A model generated the notes under the pieces. It saw only the letters and a program-made list of their open reading frames with translations. It ran no database searches and was not told the origin of the DNA. Positions 36,710 through 47,281 of a DNA stretch of 64,000 bases are shown piece after piece. Numbering within the stretch: the stretch's first letter is position 1; each line of letters opens with the position of its first letter. Source of the DNA: Magnetovibrio sp. (GTDB lineage: Bacteria > Pseudomonadota > Alphaproteobacteria > Rhodospirillales > Magnetovibrionaceae); NCBI RefSeq assembly GCF_036568125.1, contig NZ_DATCTF010000004.1, positions 62,001 to 126,000 on the forward strand, given 5' to 3'. The translations under genes were made by a program, and so were the position numbers.

Positions 36710-37549
36710 TTAAACGCGGACGTGACCTTCGCGGCGCAGAACCTCGCCCGCCAAGTGCAGGTAAGCCTGAGATCCCGCGCATTTCATGTCGTACATCAGC
36801 ACCGGACGACCGTGCGACGGCGCTTCGGAAACGCGTACGTTGCGGGGGATGACCGTTTTATAGACCTTGTCGCCGAAATACTCGCGCACGTCCGCTGCAA
36901 CCTGATCGGATAGTTTGTTTCGCTTGTCAAACATGGTCAGTACGATACCCTGGATTTCCAGGTCCGGATTGAACACGTTTTTCACCCGTTCGACGGTTTT
37001 GAGCAAATGGCTCAAACCTTCAAGCGCGAAAAACTCGCATTGCAGCGGGACCAAAATCGCCTGTGATGCGACCATCGCATTCAAGGTCAGTAGACCCAAA
37101 GCGGGCGGGCAGTCGATCAAGACATAATCATAGTCTTGCGCGCCATCGCCAATGGCCTTTTGCAGCTGGTGCTCGCGGTCATCCATGCCAACCAATTCCA
37201 GCTCCGCACCGGACAAATCCATGCCCGCCGGCACGATATCGAGCCCCGGCACACTGGAATGCTGGACCGCATCGCTCAGACGCACCCCGCCGATCAACAT
37301 GCGATACGTATCCAGGCGACGGTTTTTGCGGTCAACGCCCAAACCGGTCGAGGCGTTGCCTTGCGGGTCGAGATCGATGATCAGCACGCGTTGCTTTACC
37401 GCCGCCAATGCGGTGGCCAAATTGATGGCCGTGGTGGTTTTCCCCACTCCGCCCTTCTGATTGGCGACAGCGATGATGCGTGGGCCTTTTTCCGGCTCGG
37501 GCATGTTGATGATATCCCCTATGGTGCCGCCCATGTTTTTCTTGGGCAT
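36710..37549 (-). CDS. parA: Chromosome partition ATPase ParA (Soj)
   Basis: A ParA/MinD ATPase with the deviant Walker A motif QKGGVGKTTT, then LIIDLDPQGNASTGLG and IDCPPALGLLTLNA. It forms the nucleoid gradient that pulls ParB-parS complexes to the new pole. The start at 37549 (279 residues) lies two bases after the rsmG stop and has a weak TGGAA; an upstream ATG at 37567 would overlap rsmG by 17 bases and add six residues. The 51-base gap to parB suggests one operon. Confidence 0.96.
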   Translation of the reverse strand: MPKKNMGGTIGDIINMPEPEKGPRIIAVANQKGGVGKTTTAINLATALAAVKQRVLIIDLDPQGNASTGLGVDRKNRRLDTYRMLIGGVRLSDAVQHSSVPGLDIVPAGMDLSGAELELVGMDDREHQLQKAIGDGAQDYDYVLIDCPPALGLLTLNAMVASQAILVPLQCEFFALEGLSHLLKTVERVKNVFNPDLEIQGIVLTMFDKRNKLSDQVAADVREYFGDKVYKTVIPRNVRVSEAPSHGRPVLMYDMKCAGSQAYLHLAGEVLRREGHVRV

Positions 37550-37550
37550 T

Positions 37551-38198
37551 TTATTCCAGATGCTCATGACGTCGGATGCACTCTTTCATCTCAAGGATCA
37601 TGCCCGCCGGATCGGTCCGACTGGGGTGATGAATGACGCGCATCTTCCAGGTTTTTTCAGCCTCGGTCAATTCCTCGGACCAGCGTTTACCCTTGAGAAA
37701 CAGGTATATCCCTGTGGATAAACTGTGCATCTCGGCGAACGCCAAAAGTTTATCCAACGAAGCCAAAGCGCGCGACGTCACCACGTCGGCATTCAGGGGA
37801 GCGAGATTTTCAATGCGATCGTTGTGCACCGTAGCCCCGCAGCCCGCAGCCCGGTTGACCTCGCGCAGAAACGCACATTTGCGCTGGTCACTTTCGACCA
37901 AATGAACATCCAGGGTCGGATCCAAACACGCTAGCACCAAACCGGGAAATCCCGCCCCACTACCGAAATCCACAACTTTTTTACCCTGCGGTACCAAAAC
38001 AGCGATTTGTGCGCTGTCCAACATGTGTCGTTGCCACAAATCGGGCAGCGTGTCAGGCCCAACCAGATTGATTTTGGCCTGCCACTTCACCAACAACTCG
38101 GCGTAAATTTTCAGCCGCGCCAGCGCATCGTCCGATGCTCCTATTGCAGCCTGAAACTCCGCTGCGCTTCTGACCGCGGGGTTGCCGACCTCATTCAT
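37551..38198 (-). CDS. rsmG: 16S rRNA (guanine-527-N7)-methyltransferase
   Basis: The 215-residue RsmG (GidB) shows the SAM-binding stretch KVVDFGSGAGFPGLVLA and further marks NLVGPDTLPDLWQRHMLDS and VTSRALASLDKLL. It makes m7G527 in 16S rRNA, whose loss gives low-level streptomycin resistance in several bacteria. It sits between mnmG and parA in the order normal for alphaproteobacteria. A perfect parS lies 24-39 bases upstream of its start. Confidence 0.95.
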   Translation of the reverse strand: MNEVGNPAVRSAAEFQAAIGASDDALARLKIYAELLVKWQAKINLVGPDTLPDLWQRHMLDSAQIAVLVPQGKKVVDFGSGAGFPGLVLACLDPTLDVHLVESDQRKCAFLREVNRAAGCGATVHNDRIENLAPLNADVVTSRALASLDKLLAFAEMHSLSTGIYLFLKGKRWSEELTEAEKTWKMRVIHHPSRTDPAGMILEMKECIRRHEHLE

Positions 38199-38221
38199 GT
38201 GAAGACCTTTCGATGGGGCAA

Positions 38222-38237
38222 TGTTTCACGTGAAACA
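38222..38237. promoter_or_regulatory. parS site 1 (ParB-binding centromere)
   Basis: TGTTTCACGTGAAACA is identical to the universal 16-bp parS sequence. It lies in the 66-base gap between mnmG and rsmG, about 12 kb from the proposed origin. Confidence 0.97.
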
Positions 38238-38264
38238 TTGTGCCGCTTTTTCCCAAATAAATAC

Positions 38265-40148
38265 TTAAGCGGATTTACGTTGTTTGGTGCGGCGGACGAA
38301 CGATAATAACAATGTCAGCGCTGACGGTGTGACGCCGGAAATGCGTGACGCCTGACCCAAAGTTGCCGGTCGAACAATTTTGAGTTTGGCACGGACCTCG
38401 TTGGACAGACCGCTGATCGCGTCATAATCCAGATCTGAAGGAAGCGCCAAGGCCTCATCTTTACGAAAGGCCAACACATCTGCGTCTTGCCGATCTAAAT
38501 AAACGCTGTATTGAGCCTCGATCTCAGCTTGTTCCTTGGCTTTTGCCTCAACTTCAGCCATTTGGGGCCAAATGTGTTCAAGCTGATCCCAGGTGACCTC
38601 AGGATAGGACAGCATCTGCTTGGCGCTACGCCGCTGGCCATCTTGATTGACCTTTAGGCCAAACTTGGCAAGCTCGACCGGGGTTGCGGAGAGCATTTCG
38701 ATCAGGTCCAGCGCCGAACGAATTTGCTGATCCTTTTCCTTAAATGCTTGAGATCGAGGTGAACCCACACATCCCACTGCTATACCGCGCTCGGTCAGCC
38801 GTCGATCCGCGTTGTCTGCACGCAGGCGCAGTCGATACTCGGCGCGCGACGTGAACATGCGATAAGGCTCTTGGGTGCCCAGCGTCACCAGATCGTCGAT
38901 CATCACGCCGATGTATGCTTCTGATCGATCAAGGACAAAGTGCTCACCCCCCTGCCCGACTTTGAGTGCCGCGTTGATGCCAGCCATCAGGCCTTGTGCG
39001 GCCGCTTCTTCATAACCCGTGGTGCCATTGATTTGACCGGCCAAGAAAAGTCCCGGTGCCCGGCGTGTTTCTAGCGACGGGTTCAATTCACGCGGATCGA
39101 CAAAATCGTATTCGATCGCATAGCCTGGCTGAAGCATGCGGGTGTTTTCCAAACCCGGTATGGTTTTGAGCAGTGCCAACTGAACGTCCCGCGGCAACGA
39201 GGTTGAAATGCCATTGGGATACACCGTCGGATCGTCATAACCTTCCGGTTCAAGAAAGATCTGATGACTGTCGCGATCAGAAAACCGAACGACCTTGTCC
39301 TCAATCGAGGGACAGTAGCGCGGCCCCGTGCTTTCAATCTGACCCGAATACATCGGACTGCGGTCCAGATTGGCCCGAATGAGAGCATGACCCTGCGATG
39401 TCGTGTTGGTGATGTAGCAATCAATTTGGCGCTGGGTGATCGCCTTTGTCATAAACGAAAACGGTTCGGGATCCGGATCACCGGGCTGGGGTTGCAGGCT
39501 CGACCAATCGATGGTGTTGCCATCCAAGCGCGGCGGCGTGCCGGTCTTCAACCGGCCCATGGCGAAGCCCAGGCGCCGCAATGTATATGCCAGCCCCACC
39601 GCGCGCGGATCACCGACACGGCCAGCGGGAAAAGTTTCTGGACCAAGATGGATCAAGCCGCGCAAAAAAGTTCCCGTGGTCAAAACCACCGCACCGGCGA
39701 TAAGGGTCTCTCCATCCGCCAGCTTGACCCCGCGCACCGCGTGTGCGGCGTCCAATAGGATGTCTTCGACCGAGGCCTCACGCACGGTGAGGTTATCTTG
39801 TTCGTTCAACAAGTCCTGAACGGCCTGACGATACAGTTTGCGGTCGGCCTGGGCGCGCGGTCCGCGCACCGCCGGACCCTTGGAGCGATTGAGCATGCGA
39901 AACTGAATGCCGCCGCGGTCCGCCGCACGACCCATGATGCCGTCCAGCGCATCGACCTCCTTGACCAACTGACCTTTCGCCAATCCGCCAATGGCCGGGT
40001 TGCACGACATTTCACCGATGGTGTCGAGGCGGTGGGTGATCAAAACGGTTTTTGCACCCATGCGCGCAGAAGCCGCCGCCGCTTCCGCGCCGGCGTGCCC
40101 GCCACCGATTACGGCGACGTCAAAGGTCATGTCATCTCGATCACTCAT
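38265..40148 (-). CDS. mnmG: tRNA uridine-5-carboxymethylaminomethyl modification enzyme, FAD subunit
   Basis: The 627-residue MnmG (GidA) works with MnmE to build cmnm5U34 in tRNAs. The FAD site [19 protein letters not shown] lies at about 12-30; [20 protein letters not shown] (in part) and the cysteine region [11 protein letters not shown] follow. The C-terminal helical part ends near [14 protein letters not shown], as in the family. A second parS lies 64-79 bases before the start. Confidence 0.97.
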   Translation of the reverse strand: MSDRDDMTFDVAVIGGGHAGAEAAAASARMGAKTVLITHRLDTIGEMSCNPAIGGLAKGQLVKEVDALDGIMGRAADRGGIQFRMLNRSKGPAVRGPRAQADRKLYRQAVQDLLNEQDNLTVREASVEDILLDAAHAVRGVKLADGETLIAGAVVLTTGTFLRGLIHLGPETFPAGRVGDPRAVGLAYTLRRLGFAMGRLKTGTPPRLDGNTIDWSSLQPQPGDPDPEPFSFMTKAITQRQIDCYITNTTSQGHALIRANLDRSPMYSGQIESTGPRYCPSIEDKVVRFSDRDSHQIFLEPEGYDDPTVYPNGISTSLPRDVQLALLKTIPGLENTRMLQPGYAIEYDFVDPRELNPSLETRRAPGLFLAGQINGTTGYEEAAAQGLMAGINAALKVGQGGEHFVLDRSEAYIGVMIDDLVTLGTQEPYRMFTSRAEYRLRLRADNADRRLTERGIAVGCVGSPRSQAFKEKDQQIRSALDLIEMLSATPVELAKFGLKVNQDGQRRSAKQMLSYPEVTWDQLEHIWPQMAEVEAKAKEQAEIEAQYSVYLDRQDADVLAFRKDEALALPSDLDYDAISGLSNEVRAKLKIVRPATLGQASRISGVTPSALTLLLSFVRRTKQRKSA

Positions 40149-40211
40149 GGGGCGGAACTTAGGTGCGCGCGGTGGTCAAGTCAAACCCGCAGTGAAACCA
40201 CGCGTGCGGAA

Positions 40212-40227
40212 TGTTTCACGTGAAACA
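40212..40227. promoter_or_regulatory. parS site 2 (ParB-binding centromere)
   Basis: A second exact TGTTTCACGTGAAACA, in the 133-base gap between mnmE and mnmG. It is 1990 bases from site 1. The flanks are alike too (AATG before, TTG after in both). Confidence 0.97.
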
Positions 40228-40281
40228 TTGCGGCATAGAAACAGCACTGATAAAAGCAGCGCTCAAGCGTATGACCGGAAC

Positions 40282-41643
40282 TCACTTACCGATGCAAAAA
40301 TCGCGAAAAATAACATCGAGCAAATCTTCCACATCAACCCGACCCGTAATGCGCCCCAGCTCACGTGCTGCTAGGCGCAAGTCCTCTGCTTCCAATTCAG
40401 CCCCAATGTGCTGGGCATTGTCGCGAACCAAAAACCGCTCCAGCGCATCAGCCGTACGTACTAGGGCTTCACGATGCCGCGCCCGCGTCGGCGCGGGACC
40501 ATCGGTGCTTACGCGACATCGTACCGAGACCAGTTCAGCCAGGCGCGTCAATAATTCATCAAGCCCCTGCCCTGTCTTAACCGACAGCGGCCAAACGGGA
40601 TGGCCATCGATGGTATCGGGGATAGGCACGGCGGCGACCTCGGCCTTGTTGATCGCAACCAACGTATCGCTCTCCAACAGATCACGCGTGGTGGGATCGA
40701 GGGCCGGCAAGGTCAAGGCATCGAAAACCGCCAATTTAATATCAGCGCCCTCCGCCCACAAACGCGCGCGGCGCACGCCTTCTTGTTCGATCGCGTCGCC
40801 CGTTTCACGGAGCCCCGCCGTATCGGCGACCAGCAGCGGATAGCCTGATAGGTTCAAATGGACCTCAACCACATCACGGGTGGTCCCGGCAATATCAGAA
40901 ACGATCGCCGCATCACGCCGGGCCAGTGCGTTCATCAGCGACGACTTGCCGGCGTTGGGGGGGCCGATGATTGCCAACCGCACCCCTTCGCGCAATCGCT
41001 CCCCTTTGCGACCATCGCGTAAGTGAGCCAACAACTGAGTGTGAAGTTCGCGCACGCGATCCATAACCGCCGCGTGCAAATGCTCGGGTAGTTCTTCGTC
41101 GCTAAAATCAAGCTCGGCCTCAAAGTGCGCCAAGGCACGCACCAATTCATTGCGCCAGCCGTCGTATAGGCGGCCCAGTTCTCCTTCGGACTGGCGCAGG
41201 GCCTGCTTCTTCTGAGCCTCGGTTTCGGCCTCGATCAAATCAGCCAGACCTTCGACTTGGGTGAGATCGAGTTTGGCATTTTCAAACGCGCGGCGGGTAA
41301 ACTCGCCGGCCTCCGCCAGGCGCAAACCTTGAACCCTTGACAGCGCCGCCAACACACCGTCGACCACCGCAGGGCCGCCATGCACGTGCAGCTCGACCAC
41401 GTCTTCGCCGGTGAAGCTGCCTGGTGCGGCAAACCACAACACCAACGCATCGTCCAGCACCGCCCCATCACCAGGATCGCGCAGCCGAACCAGTTTGGCC
41501 AGACGCGGCTGAGGCAGGTCGCGGCCGCTCAACGCACACAAAGCCGCACCGGCATCGGCACCGGAAATGCGGATCACCGCAACGCCGGAACGGCCGGTAC
41601 CGCTGGCCAGTGCGTAAATGGTGTCACCTGTCATCGTAGACAT
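40282..41643 (-). CDS. mnmE: tRNA modification GTPase MnmE (TrmE)
   Basis: The 453-residue protein has the N-terminal formyl-THF-binding domain (DTIYALASGTGRSGVAVIRI, in part), a helical domain, and an inserted G domain with GPPNAGKSSLMNAL and DIAGTTRD near residues 220-255. It ends in FCIGK, the catalytic C-terminal cysteine motif. With MnmG it modifies U34 of tRNAs. A further ATG three codons in is possible. mnmE-mnmG-rsmG-parA-parB is the standard order. Confidence 0.97.
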   Translation of the reverse strand: MSTMTGDTIYALASGTGRSGVAVIRISGADAGAALCALSGRDLPQPRLAKLVRLRDPGDGAVLDDALVLWFAAPGSFTGEDVVELHVHGGPAVVDGVLAALSRVQGLRLAEAGEFTRRAFENAKLDLTQVEGLADLIEAETEAQKKQALRQSEGELGRLYDGWRNELVRALAHFEAELDFSDEELPEHLHAAVMDRVRELHTQLLAHLRDGRKGERLREGVRLAIIGPPNAGKSSLMNALARRDAAIVSDIAGTTRDVVEVHLNLSGYPLLVADTAGLRETGDAIEQEGVRRARLWAEGADIKLAVFDALTLPALDPTTRDLLESDTLVAINKAEVAAVPIPDTIDGHPVWPLSVKTGQGLDELLTRLAELVSVRCRVSTDGPAPTRARHREALVRTADALERFLVRDNAQHIGAELEAEDLRLAARELGRITGRVDVEDLLDVIFRDFCIGK

Positions 41644-41675
41644 CCCAAGCGGTTAAAATAGATTGTCTGCTATGT

Positions 41676-42005
41676 TTATTGATCGGGCTGAAGCATCAGG
41701 CGATCCACACGGCCACCCTTTTCGATGTGGTCGATAAGGATTTCGTCGACATCTTCGAATGTCTTGATCGAATACCAGATCCCTTCCGGGTACACCACGA
41801 CCGCCGGACCCAGTTCGCACCGGTCCAAGCAGCCCGCGGAATTGACACGCACACCTTCAAGACCAAGCTCTTTGGCGCGCGCTTTCATATAATCGCGCAG
41901 CTTTACCGAGCCCAACGCCGCGCACGATCCGCGCGGATGTTTTGCAGGCCGCTCATTGGTGCAGCAAAAAATATGCAGACGATAGTAAGGGCGTGGATCG
42001 GTCAT
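41676..42005 (-). CDS. Thioredoxin-like [2Fe-2S] ferredoxin
   Basis: The 109-residue protein resembles the Shethna-type or NuoE-like ferredoxin. The cysteines are in HIFCCTNERP, RGSCAALG and SAGCLDRCELGPAVVVYPEG (in part), spaced as in the (2Fe-2S) thioredoxin-like fold. It likely carries single electrons for an unknown partner. It lies 32 bases upstream of mnmE on the same strand and may be cotranscribed with it. Confidence 0.88.
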   Translation of the reverse strand: MTDPRPYYRLHIFCCTNERPAKHPRGSCAALGSVKLRDYMKARAKELGLEGVRVNSAGCLDRCELGPAVVVYPEGIWYSIKTFEDVDEILIDHIEKGGRVDRLMLQPDQ

Positions 42006-42166
42006 AAATCGGTTCTCGATGGTGGCGGAGGAAAGTTATCCCGCGTTTTAAGGGTTGTAACATGGCTTTGCTCACACAAAGTAAGCAAGCAGGTACCGTT
42101 GTGCAACGGTGCCACGATTGCATGGTGAATTCATATTCAAATTCGCAATACATAAGGCGATCAATC

Positions 42167-44215
42167 ATGCCCAAGAATAGACTGGCCAACGAGTCCAGCC
42201 CCTACCTGCTGCAACATCAGGACAATCCCGTCGACTGGTACCCTTGGGGCGAAGAGGCATTACAGGCAGCGCTCGCCACCGGCAAACCGATCTTGCTGTC
42301 GATTGGGTATTCGTCGTGCCATTGGTGCCACGTCATGGCTCACGAGAGCTTTGAAAATCCCGAAATCGCCAAGCGCATGAACGATCTGTTCATCAACGTC
42401 AAGGTCGATCGGGAAGAACGCCCCGACCTGGACGTCATTTATCAGTCCGCGCTCAATCTCATGCGCCAGCCGGGCGGGTGGCCCTTGACGATGTTTTTGA
42501 CCCCCGACGGCGACCCGTTTTGGGGCGGCACCTACTTCCCCCCCGAAGAACGGTATGGACGGCCTGGATTTATGCAGGTGCTAGAAGGCATCGCCGGGGC
42601 CTGGAACGACAATTCGAAACAAGTGATCAGCAACGTCGCCGTCATCCGCGAGGCGCTCGAAGCACTGTCGACCTCACGCACAGGCAAAGAGCTGGATATG
42701 GCAACGGTCGACGAGGTCGCCGACGGCGCCTTGCGCATGATCGATCCGGCCTTGGGCGGCTTTCGCGGCGCGCCGAAGTTCCCCCAGGCGCCGATGTTAC
42801 ATCTGCTGTGGCGGGCGTGGCGCCGCACCGGTCTGGAACTCTATCGCGACGCGGTGACCAACAGCCTCGACCACATGTGCCAGGGCGGCATTTTCGATCA
42901 CATCGGCGGCGGCTTCGCCCGCTACTCCACCGACGAAAAATGGCTGGTGCCGCATTTTGAAAAGATGCTTTACGACAATGCCCAGCTGATCAGTCTGATG
43001 GCCGACGTGTGGAAAGAAACTCGTTCACCGCTGTACGAAACCCGCATTCGCGAAACCATCGACTGGGTTCTGCGCGAGATGAAAGTCGAAGACGGCGGGG
43101 GTCTGTTCGGTTTCGCCTCCGCGCTCGACGCCGACACGCTCAACGACGATGGGCATAACGAAGAAGGGCGCTTTTATGTCTGGACCCAAGACGAAATCGA
43201 CCGCCTGCTCACCGATATGGCGCCGCTGTTCAAACAGACCTATTCCATCACGCAGCGCGGCAATTGGTCCGAAGGCGGCCCCGGCGCAAACGTGATCGCA
43301 CGCCTAAAACCCTACCCCGCCGATCCGGCGATCGAAGACATGCTGGGATCGGCTCGCACACTTTTGTTCGACGTCCGCAATCAACGCCCCAGGCCCGGGC
43401 GTGACGACAAGGTGCTCGCAGATCTCAACGGTTTGATGATCCAGGCGCTGACCAAAGCCGGCTCTGTGTTCAAACGTGCCGATTGGATCGACGTGGCGAA
43501 GACCGCCTTCGCCTTCGTCTCCAAACACATGGTTCAAGATGGACGCCTGAGGCGCAGTTGGGCACAAGGCGCGGCGCGCCACAATGCCGTGCTAGACGAC
43601 GTCGCGCACATGAGCCGCGCCGCACTACATCTTTATGAAGCCACCGGCGAAGATACATACCTTGCGCAATGCGAGGCCTGGGTTCACCAAGCCAACACAC
43701 TGTTCTGGTGCGCTGACGATGGCGGCTTTTGTTTGAGCGCGCGTGACGTCACCGATGTCATCACCCGCACACGGTTGTGCGCCGACAACGCCGTTCCCAG
43801 CGGCAACGGAACCATGGCCGATGTTTTGGCGCGGCTTTATCTGATAACAGGTGAAAACGATTATCGCGTGCGCGCCGAAAACGTAATCCATGCCTTCCCG
43901 GCTGAAAACGCCAACGCGGTCGCCAACATGCCAACTTTGTTGAACGCCTTCGAACTGCTCAGCGAAGGCGCTCAAGTCGTCGTCGCCGGAATCAACGGCA
44001 ACGCCACTGCGTTGATCGAGGCTGCGTTCGGCGCACCCAGCACCCTGCACGTGCTGATTCGCACCGATCCGGACAATACCTATGCCCCGGGACATCCCGC
44101 GCATGGAAAAACACCTGTCGACGGCAGGGCCGCCGCCTATGTATGCCGGGCGGGAACGTGCTCTGCCCCGGTCATCGACGAGCATGCCTTGATCGCCCAG
44201 CTCAAGGGGCTGTAA
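42167..44215 (+). CDS. DUF255 thioredoxin-domain protein (YyaL / SPATA20 family)
   Basis: The start at 42167 is backed by AAGG at 42154-42157 and gives 682 residues with the family opening [21 protein letters not shown]. The thioredoxin-like domain has [20 protein letters not shown] with a CxxC pair. The rest is a six-hairpin (alpha/alpha) barrel as in glycosidases ([20 protein letters not shown], in part). The molecular role is unknown; the human homologue is SPATA20. It is followed closely by ogt-like and qor-like genes. Confidence 0.9.
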   Translation: MPKNRLANESSPYLLQHQDNPVDWYPWGEEALQAALATGKPILLSIGYSSCHWCHVMAHESFENPEIAKRMNDLFINVKVDREERPDLDVIYQSALNLMRQPGGWPLTMFLTPDGDPFWGGTYFPPEERYGRPGFMQVLEGIAGAWNDNSKQVISNVAVIREALEALSTSRTGKELDMATVDEVADGALRMIDPALGGFRGAPKFPQAPMLHLLWRAWRRTGLELYRDAVTNSLDHMCQGGIFDHIGGGFARYSTDEKWLVPHFEKMLYDNAQLISLMADVWKETRSPLYETRIRETIDWVLREMKVEDGGGLFGFASALDADTLNDDGHNEEGRFYVWTQDEIDRLLTDMAPLFKQTYSITQRGNWSEGGPGANVIARLKPYPADPAIEDMLGSARTLLFDVRNQRPRPGRDDKVLADLNGLMIQALTKAGSVFKRADWIDVAKTAFAFVSKHMVQDGRLRRSWAQGAARHNAVLDDVAHMSRAALHLYEATGEDTYLAQCEAWVHQANTLFWCADDGGFCLSARDVTDVITRTRLCADNAVPSGNGTMADVLARLYLITGENDYRVRAENVIHAFPAENANAVANMPTLLNAFELLSEGAQVVVAGINGNATALIEAAFGAPSTLHVLIRTDPDNTYAPGHPAHGKTPVDGRAAAYVCRAGTCSAPVIDEHALIAQLKGL

Positions 44216-44225
44216 AGTCCACGCC

Positions 44226-44681
44226 ATGGAAACGCTTTGCATCAAGACACCGGTCGGTGAGCTCACCTTGTTCGAGGACGGCGGGCAAATCGTCGCGCTC
44301 GATTGGGGTCAAGGGCTCGATACCCCACGCACCAGCAAAAATCCCGTGCTCAGCCAGGCGGCCGAAGCCCTGCGGGACTACTTTCGCAGCGGCGATGAGA
44401 ACTTCAAAACACTGCCGCTTGATCCCGGCGGCACCGAATTTCAACGCCGAGTGTGGAAAGAGATGCAAAAGATCAAACCCGGCAAGGTGAAAACCTACGG
44501 CGAGATCGCCAAATCCTTGAATTCATCGCCACGCGCGGTGGGCAATGCCTGCGGCGCCAACCCCATACCCATTCTCATTCCCTGTCACCGCGTGGTCGGG
44601 CAAAGCACGCTCGGCGGTTACACCGGTGACGGCGGACTGGATACCAAAACCCAACTGTTGCGCCTTGAAGGCTACCTTTAG
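44226..44681 (+). CDS. ogt: Methylated-DNA-protein cysteine methyltransferase
   Basis: The 151-residue protein moves the methyl group of O6-methylguanine onto its own cysteine in PILIPCHRVVG (PCHR). The DNA-binding helix is KTYGEIAKSLNSSPRAVGNA, and GGYTGDGGLDTKTQLLRLEG (in part) follows. There is no Ada-type regulatory domain. It starts 10 bases after the DUF255 gene and ends 12 bases before qor, so the three form an operon. Confidence 0.93.
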   Translation: METLCIKTPVGELTLFEDGGQIVALDWGQGLDTPRTSKNPVLSQAAEALRDYFRSGDENFKTLPLDPGGTEFQRRVWKEMQKIKPGKVKTYGEIAKSLNSSPRAVGNACGANPIPILIPCHRVVGQSTLGGYTGDGGLDTKTQLLRLEGYL

Positions 44682-44693
44682 GAGACCTCCCAC

Positions 44694-45686
44694 ATGAGCT
44701 CGGCCACCACATGCAAAGCCGTTCGTCTGCACGCTTACGGCGGACCCGACGTGCTGAAGTACGAAGACATCACGGTCAACGATCCGGCAGCCGGTGAAAT
44801 CCGCATCCGCCATACCGCCATCGGTTTGAACTTCATCGACGTCTATATGCGCACCGGACTTTACCCCTTGGCCGATTTCCCCGTCACCATCGGCATGGAG
44901 GGCGCGGGCGTGGTCGACGCCATCGGCGACGGCGTCGCGGATCTGCAAGTCGGTGATCGCGTCGCCTATGCGGCACAACCGCCGGGATCTTATGCCCAGA
45001 TGCGCACCATCGCGGCCAACCGCGTGGTCAAGCTACCCGACGCCATCGGCGACAAAACCGCTGCGGCGATGATGTTGCAGGGCCTGACCGCACAGTATCT
45101 GTTGCGCCAGACGTATCGGGTCGAGGCTGGAGACACCATTTTGATGCACGCCGCGGCGGGCGGCGTTGGCTTGATCGTTTGTCAGTGGGCCAAACATTTG
45201 GGCGCCACCGTGATCGGCACCGTCGGCAGCGCAGCCAAAGCCGATTTGGCCAAGGCGCATGGTTGCGACCACACCATTTTGTACCGTGAAGAAAGCTTCA
45301 AAGACCGGCTTATGGATCTCACCGACGGGCGCGGCGTCAACGTGGTTTACGATTCCATCGGCAAAGACACCTTCATGGACAGCCTGGGCTGCTTGAAAAA
45401 ACGCGGCACCATGGTGACGTATGGCAACGCGTCCGGTCCGGTGGAACCGTTCCAGCCGGCGTTGCTCGGCAAAATGGGTTCGCTCTACGTAACCCGGCCG
45501 ACGTTGTTCGATTACATTGCCGAACGCGAAAACCTGGTCGCCATGGCCGATGAACTTTTCGACGTTGTGACATCGGGCATCGTCAAAATCGAGATCAATC
45601 AGGAATATCCGCTCGCCGACGTGGCCCAGGCGCACACGGATTTGGAAGCGCGTAAAACCACAGGTTCCACGGTTTTGATCCCATAA
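44694..45686 (+). CDS. NADPH:quinone reductase (zeta-crystallin-like MDR family)
   Basis: The 330-residue medium-chain reductase shows the Qor pattern: GLNFIDVYMRTGLYP, then MEGAGVVDAIGDGV and the nucleotide-binding AAAGGVGLIVCQWAKHLGA. No zinc-binding residues are present, as expected for quinone reductases. It should reduce quinones one electron at a time with NADPH. AGGAG precedes the ATG. It ends the ogt operon, and a long bidirectional terminator follows. Confidence 0.9.
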   Translation: MSSATTCKAVRLHAYGGPDVLKYEDITVNDPAAGEIRIRHTAIGLNFIDVYMRTGLYPLADFPVTIGMEGAGVVDAIGDGVADLQVGDRVAYAAQPPGSYAQMRTIAANRVVKLPDAIGDKTAAAMMLQGLTAQYLLRQTYRVEAGDTILMHAAAGGVGLIVCQWAKHLGATVIGTVGSAAKADLAKAHGCDHTILYREESFKDRLMDLTDGRGVNVVYDSIGKDTFMDSLGCLKKRGTMVTYGNASGPVEPFQPALLGKMGSLYVTRPTLFDYIAERENLVAMADELFDVVTSGIVKIEINQEYPLADVAQAHTDLEARKTTGSTVLIP

Positions 45687-45700
45687 CGTCATCACCGACG

Positions 45701-45740
45701 AAAAAGCCCCGGCCCTCTTCATCGAGAGCCGGGGCTTTTT
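45701..45740. terminator. Bidirectional terminator between qor and rho
   Basis: A perfect 13-bp stem AAAAAGCCCCGGC / GCCGGGGCTTTTT has a 14-base loop. T and A runs lie on both sides, so it can end both genes. Confidence 0.92.
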
Positions 45741-45756
45741 TCGGATGAAACCAAGT

Positions 45757-47013
45757 TTAGGTGTTCATGGTGTCGAAGAAATCATTGTTGTTTTTGGTTT
45801 CGCGCATCTTGCCCATGAGGAATTCCATCGCGTCGGTGACACCCATCGGCATGAGGATGCGACGCAACACCCACATTTTCGACAGCGTGCCCTTGTCGAC
45901 CAGCAACTCTTCCTTACGCGTGCCCGACTTGGTGATGTCGATCGCTGGGAAGATGCGCTTGTCGCTGACTTTGCGGTCCAAAATGATTTCCGAGTTACCC
46001 GTACCCTTGAACTCTTCGAAAATCACTTCGTCCATGCGCGAGCCGGTATCGATCAACGCGGTGGCGATGATGGTCATCGAGCCGCCCTCTTCGACGTTAC
46101 GCGCCGCACCGAAGAAACGCTTGGGACGTTGCAGCGCGTTCGCGTCGACACCACCGGTCAACACTTTGCCGGAGCTTGGCACCACGGTGTTGTAGGCACG
46201 CGCCAGACGGGTGATGGAATCCAACAAGATGATCACGTCGCGTTTGTGTTCGACCAGACGCTTGGCCTTTTGAATGACCATTTCCGCGACCTGCACGTGA
46301 CGTGCGGCGGGCTCGTCGAAGGTCGAGCTGATGACTTCGCCTTTGACCGAACGAGCCATGTCGGTGACTTCTTCGGGGCGTTCGTCAATCAACAGAACGA
46401 TTAGATAGCTTTCGGGATGGTTGGCCGCAAGCGCATGAGCGATGTTTTGCAGCATCACCGTCTTACCGGTGCGCGGCGGGGCCACCACCAGGGCGCGCTG
46501 ACCCTTACCGATCGGCGTGATCAAATCCATGATACGCCCGGTGTAGTCTTTGCTTTCGGGGTTTTCGACTTCCATGGTCAGGCGCTCGTCGGGATAGAGC
46601 GGCGTGAGGTTGTCGAAATTGATGCGATGGCGCACCGCGCCGGGATCTTCGAAGTTGATGGTGTTGACTTTCAACAGCGCAAAATACCGCTCGCCATCCT
46701 TGGGGCTGCGAATTTCGCCTTCCACGGTGTCGCCGGTGCGCAACCCGAAACGCCGCACCTGGCTGGGCGAAACGTAAATGTCGTCGGGGCCCGGCAGATA
46801 GTTGGCTTCGGGGCTACGCAGAAATCCAAAACCGTCCTGCAAGACTTCCAACACACCTTCGCCGTAAATGGATGTGCCTTGTTCAGCCAGTCGCTTGAGA
46901 ATGGCGAACATGATGTCTTGCTTGCGCAACGAACTGGCATTTTCAATTTCCAGCTTTTCGGCGAAAGCGAGCAGGTCTGCGGGTGATTTCTGTTTGAGTT
47001 CTTTGAGATTCAT
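45757..47013 (-). CDS. rho: Transcription termination factor Rho
   Basis: The start at 47013 gives [20 protein letters not shown] and the usual 418 residues; a longer frame to 47085 is not conserved-like. The N-terminal Rho-N helical part is followed by the cold-shock RNA-binding fold with [20 protein letters not shown]. Next come Walker [10 protein letters not shown] near 173-181 and the R-loop end ([14 protein letters not shown]). The hexamer unwinds RNA to end transcripts. It sits downstream of hemJ in the order hemE-hemH-hemJ-rho, common in this class. Confidence 0.98.
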   Translation of the reverse strand: MNLKELKQKSPADLLAFAEKLEIENASSLRKQDIMFAILKRLAEQGTSIYGEGVLEVLQDGFGFLRSPEANYLPGPDDIYVSPSQVRRFGLRTGDTVEGEIRSPKDGERYFALLKVNTINFEDPGAVRHRINFDNLTPLYPDERLTMEVENPESKDYTGRIMDLITPIGKGQRALVVAPPRTGKTVMLQNIAHALAANHPESYLIVLLIDERPEEVTDMARSVKGEVISSTFDEPAARHVQVAEMVIQKAKRLVEHKRDVIILLDSITRLARAYNTVVPSSGKVLTGGVDANALQRPKRFFGAARNVEEGGSMTIIATALIDTGSRMDEVIFEEFKGTGNSEIILDRKVSDKRIFPAIDITKSGTRKEELLVDKGTLSKMWVLRRILMPMGVTDAMEFLMGKMRETKNNNDFFDTMNT

Positions 47014-47281
47014 GTCTGAACCTGTCTTTGGATCGTGAAAGGGAAAGATGAGGCCGGATAAAGTTGGCGGAGAGCCACGCGGCAAAAAGGAAAAAATTGG
47101 AAAGACGTCTGGTGGAGGTGGGATGGTGTATTCAGACGGGGTGGCGGCTACTTATAAAAACTTAAGTCCACTTACAGTGAATCAAAAGTGCGAGCCGCTT
47201 GAAATACACGAACATCAATACCCGAAGCTGGAATTGAAGTCAAAGCCGATTTGTTGTGAGCAATAAAGGTGTTGAAGAGCC
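47014..47281. other. Rho leader region
   Basis: 268 bases between hemJ and rho, read leftward. rho is autoregulated through its leader in several bacteria, and the length fits, but I see no clear rut-like C-rich stretch or hairpin. A 72-codon rightward frame here looks like chance. Confidence 0.35.

Noticed and set aside
47048-47266. A 72-codon rightward frame in the rho leader.
   Set aside because: Its composition is not protein-like and it lies in a probable leader region.
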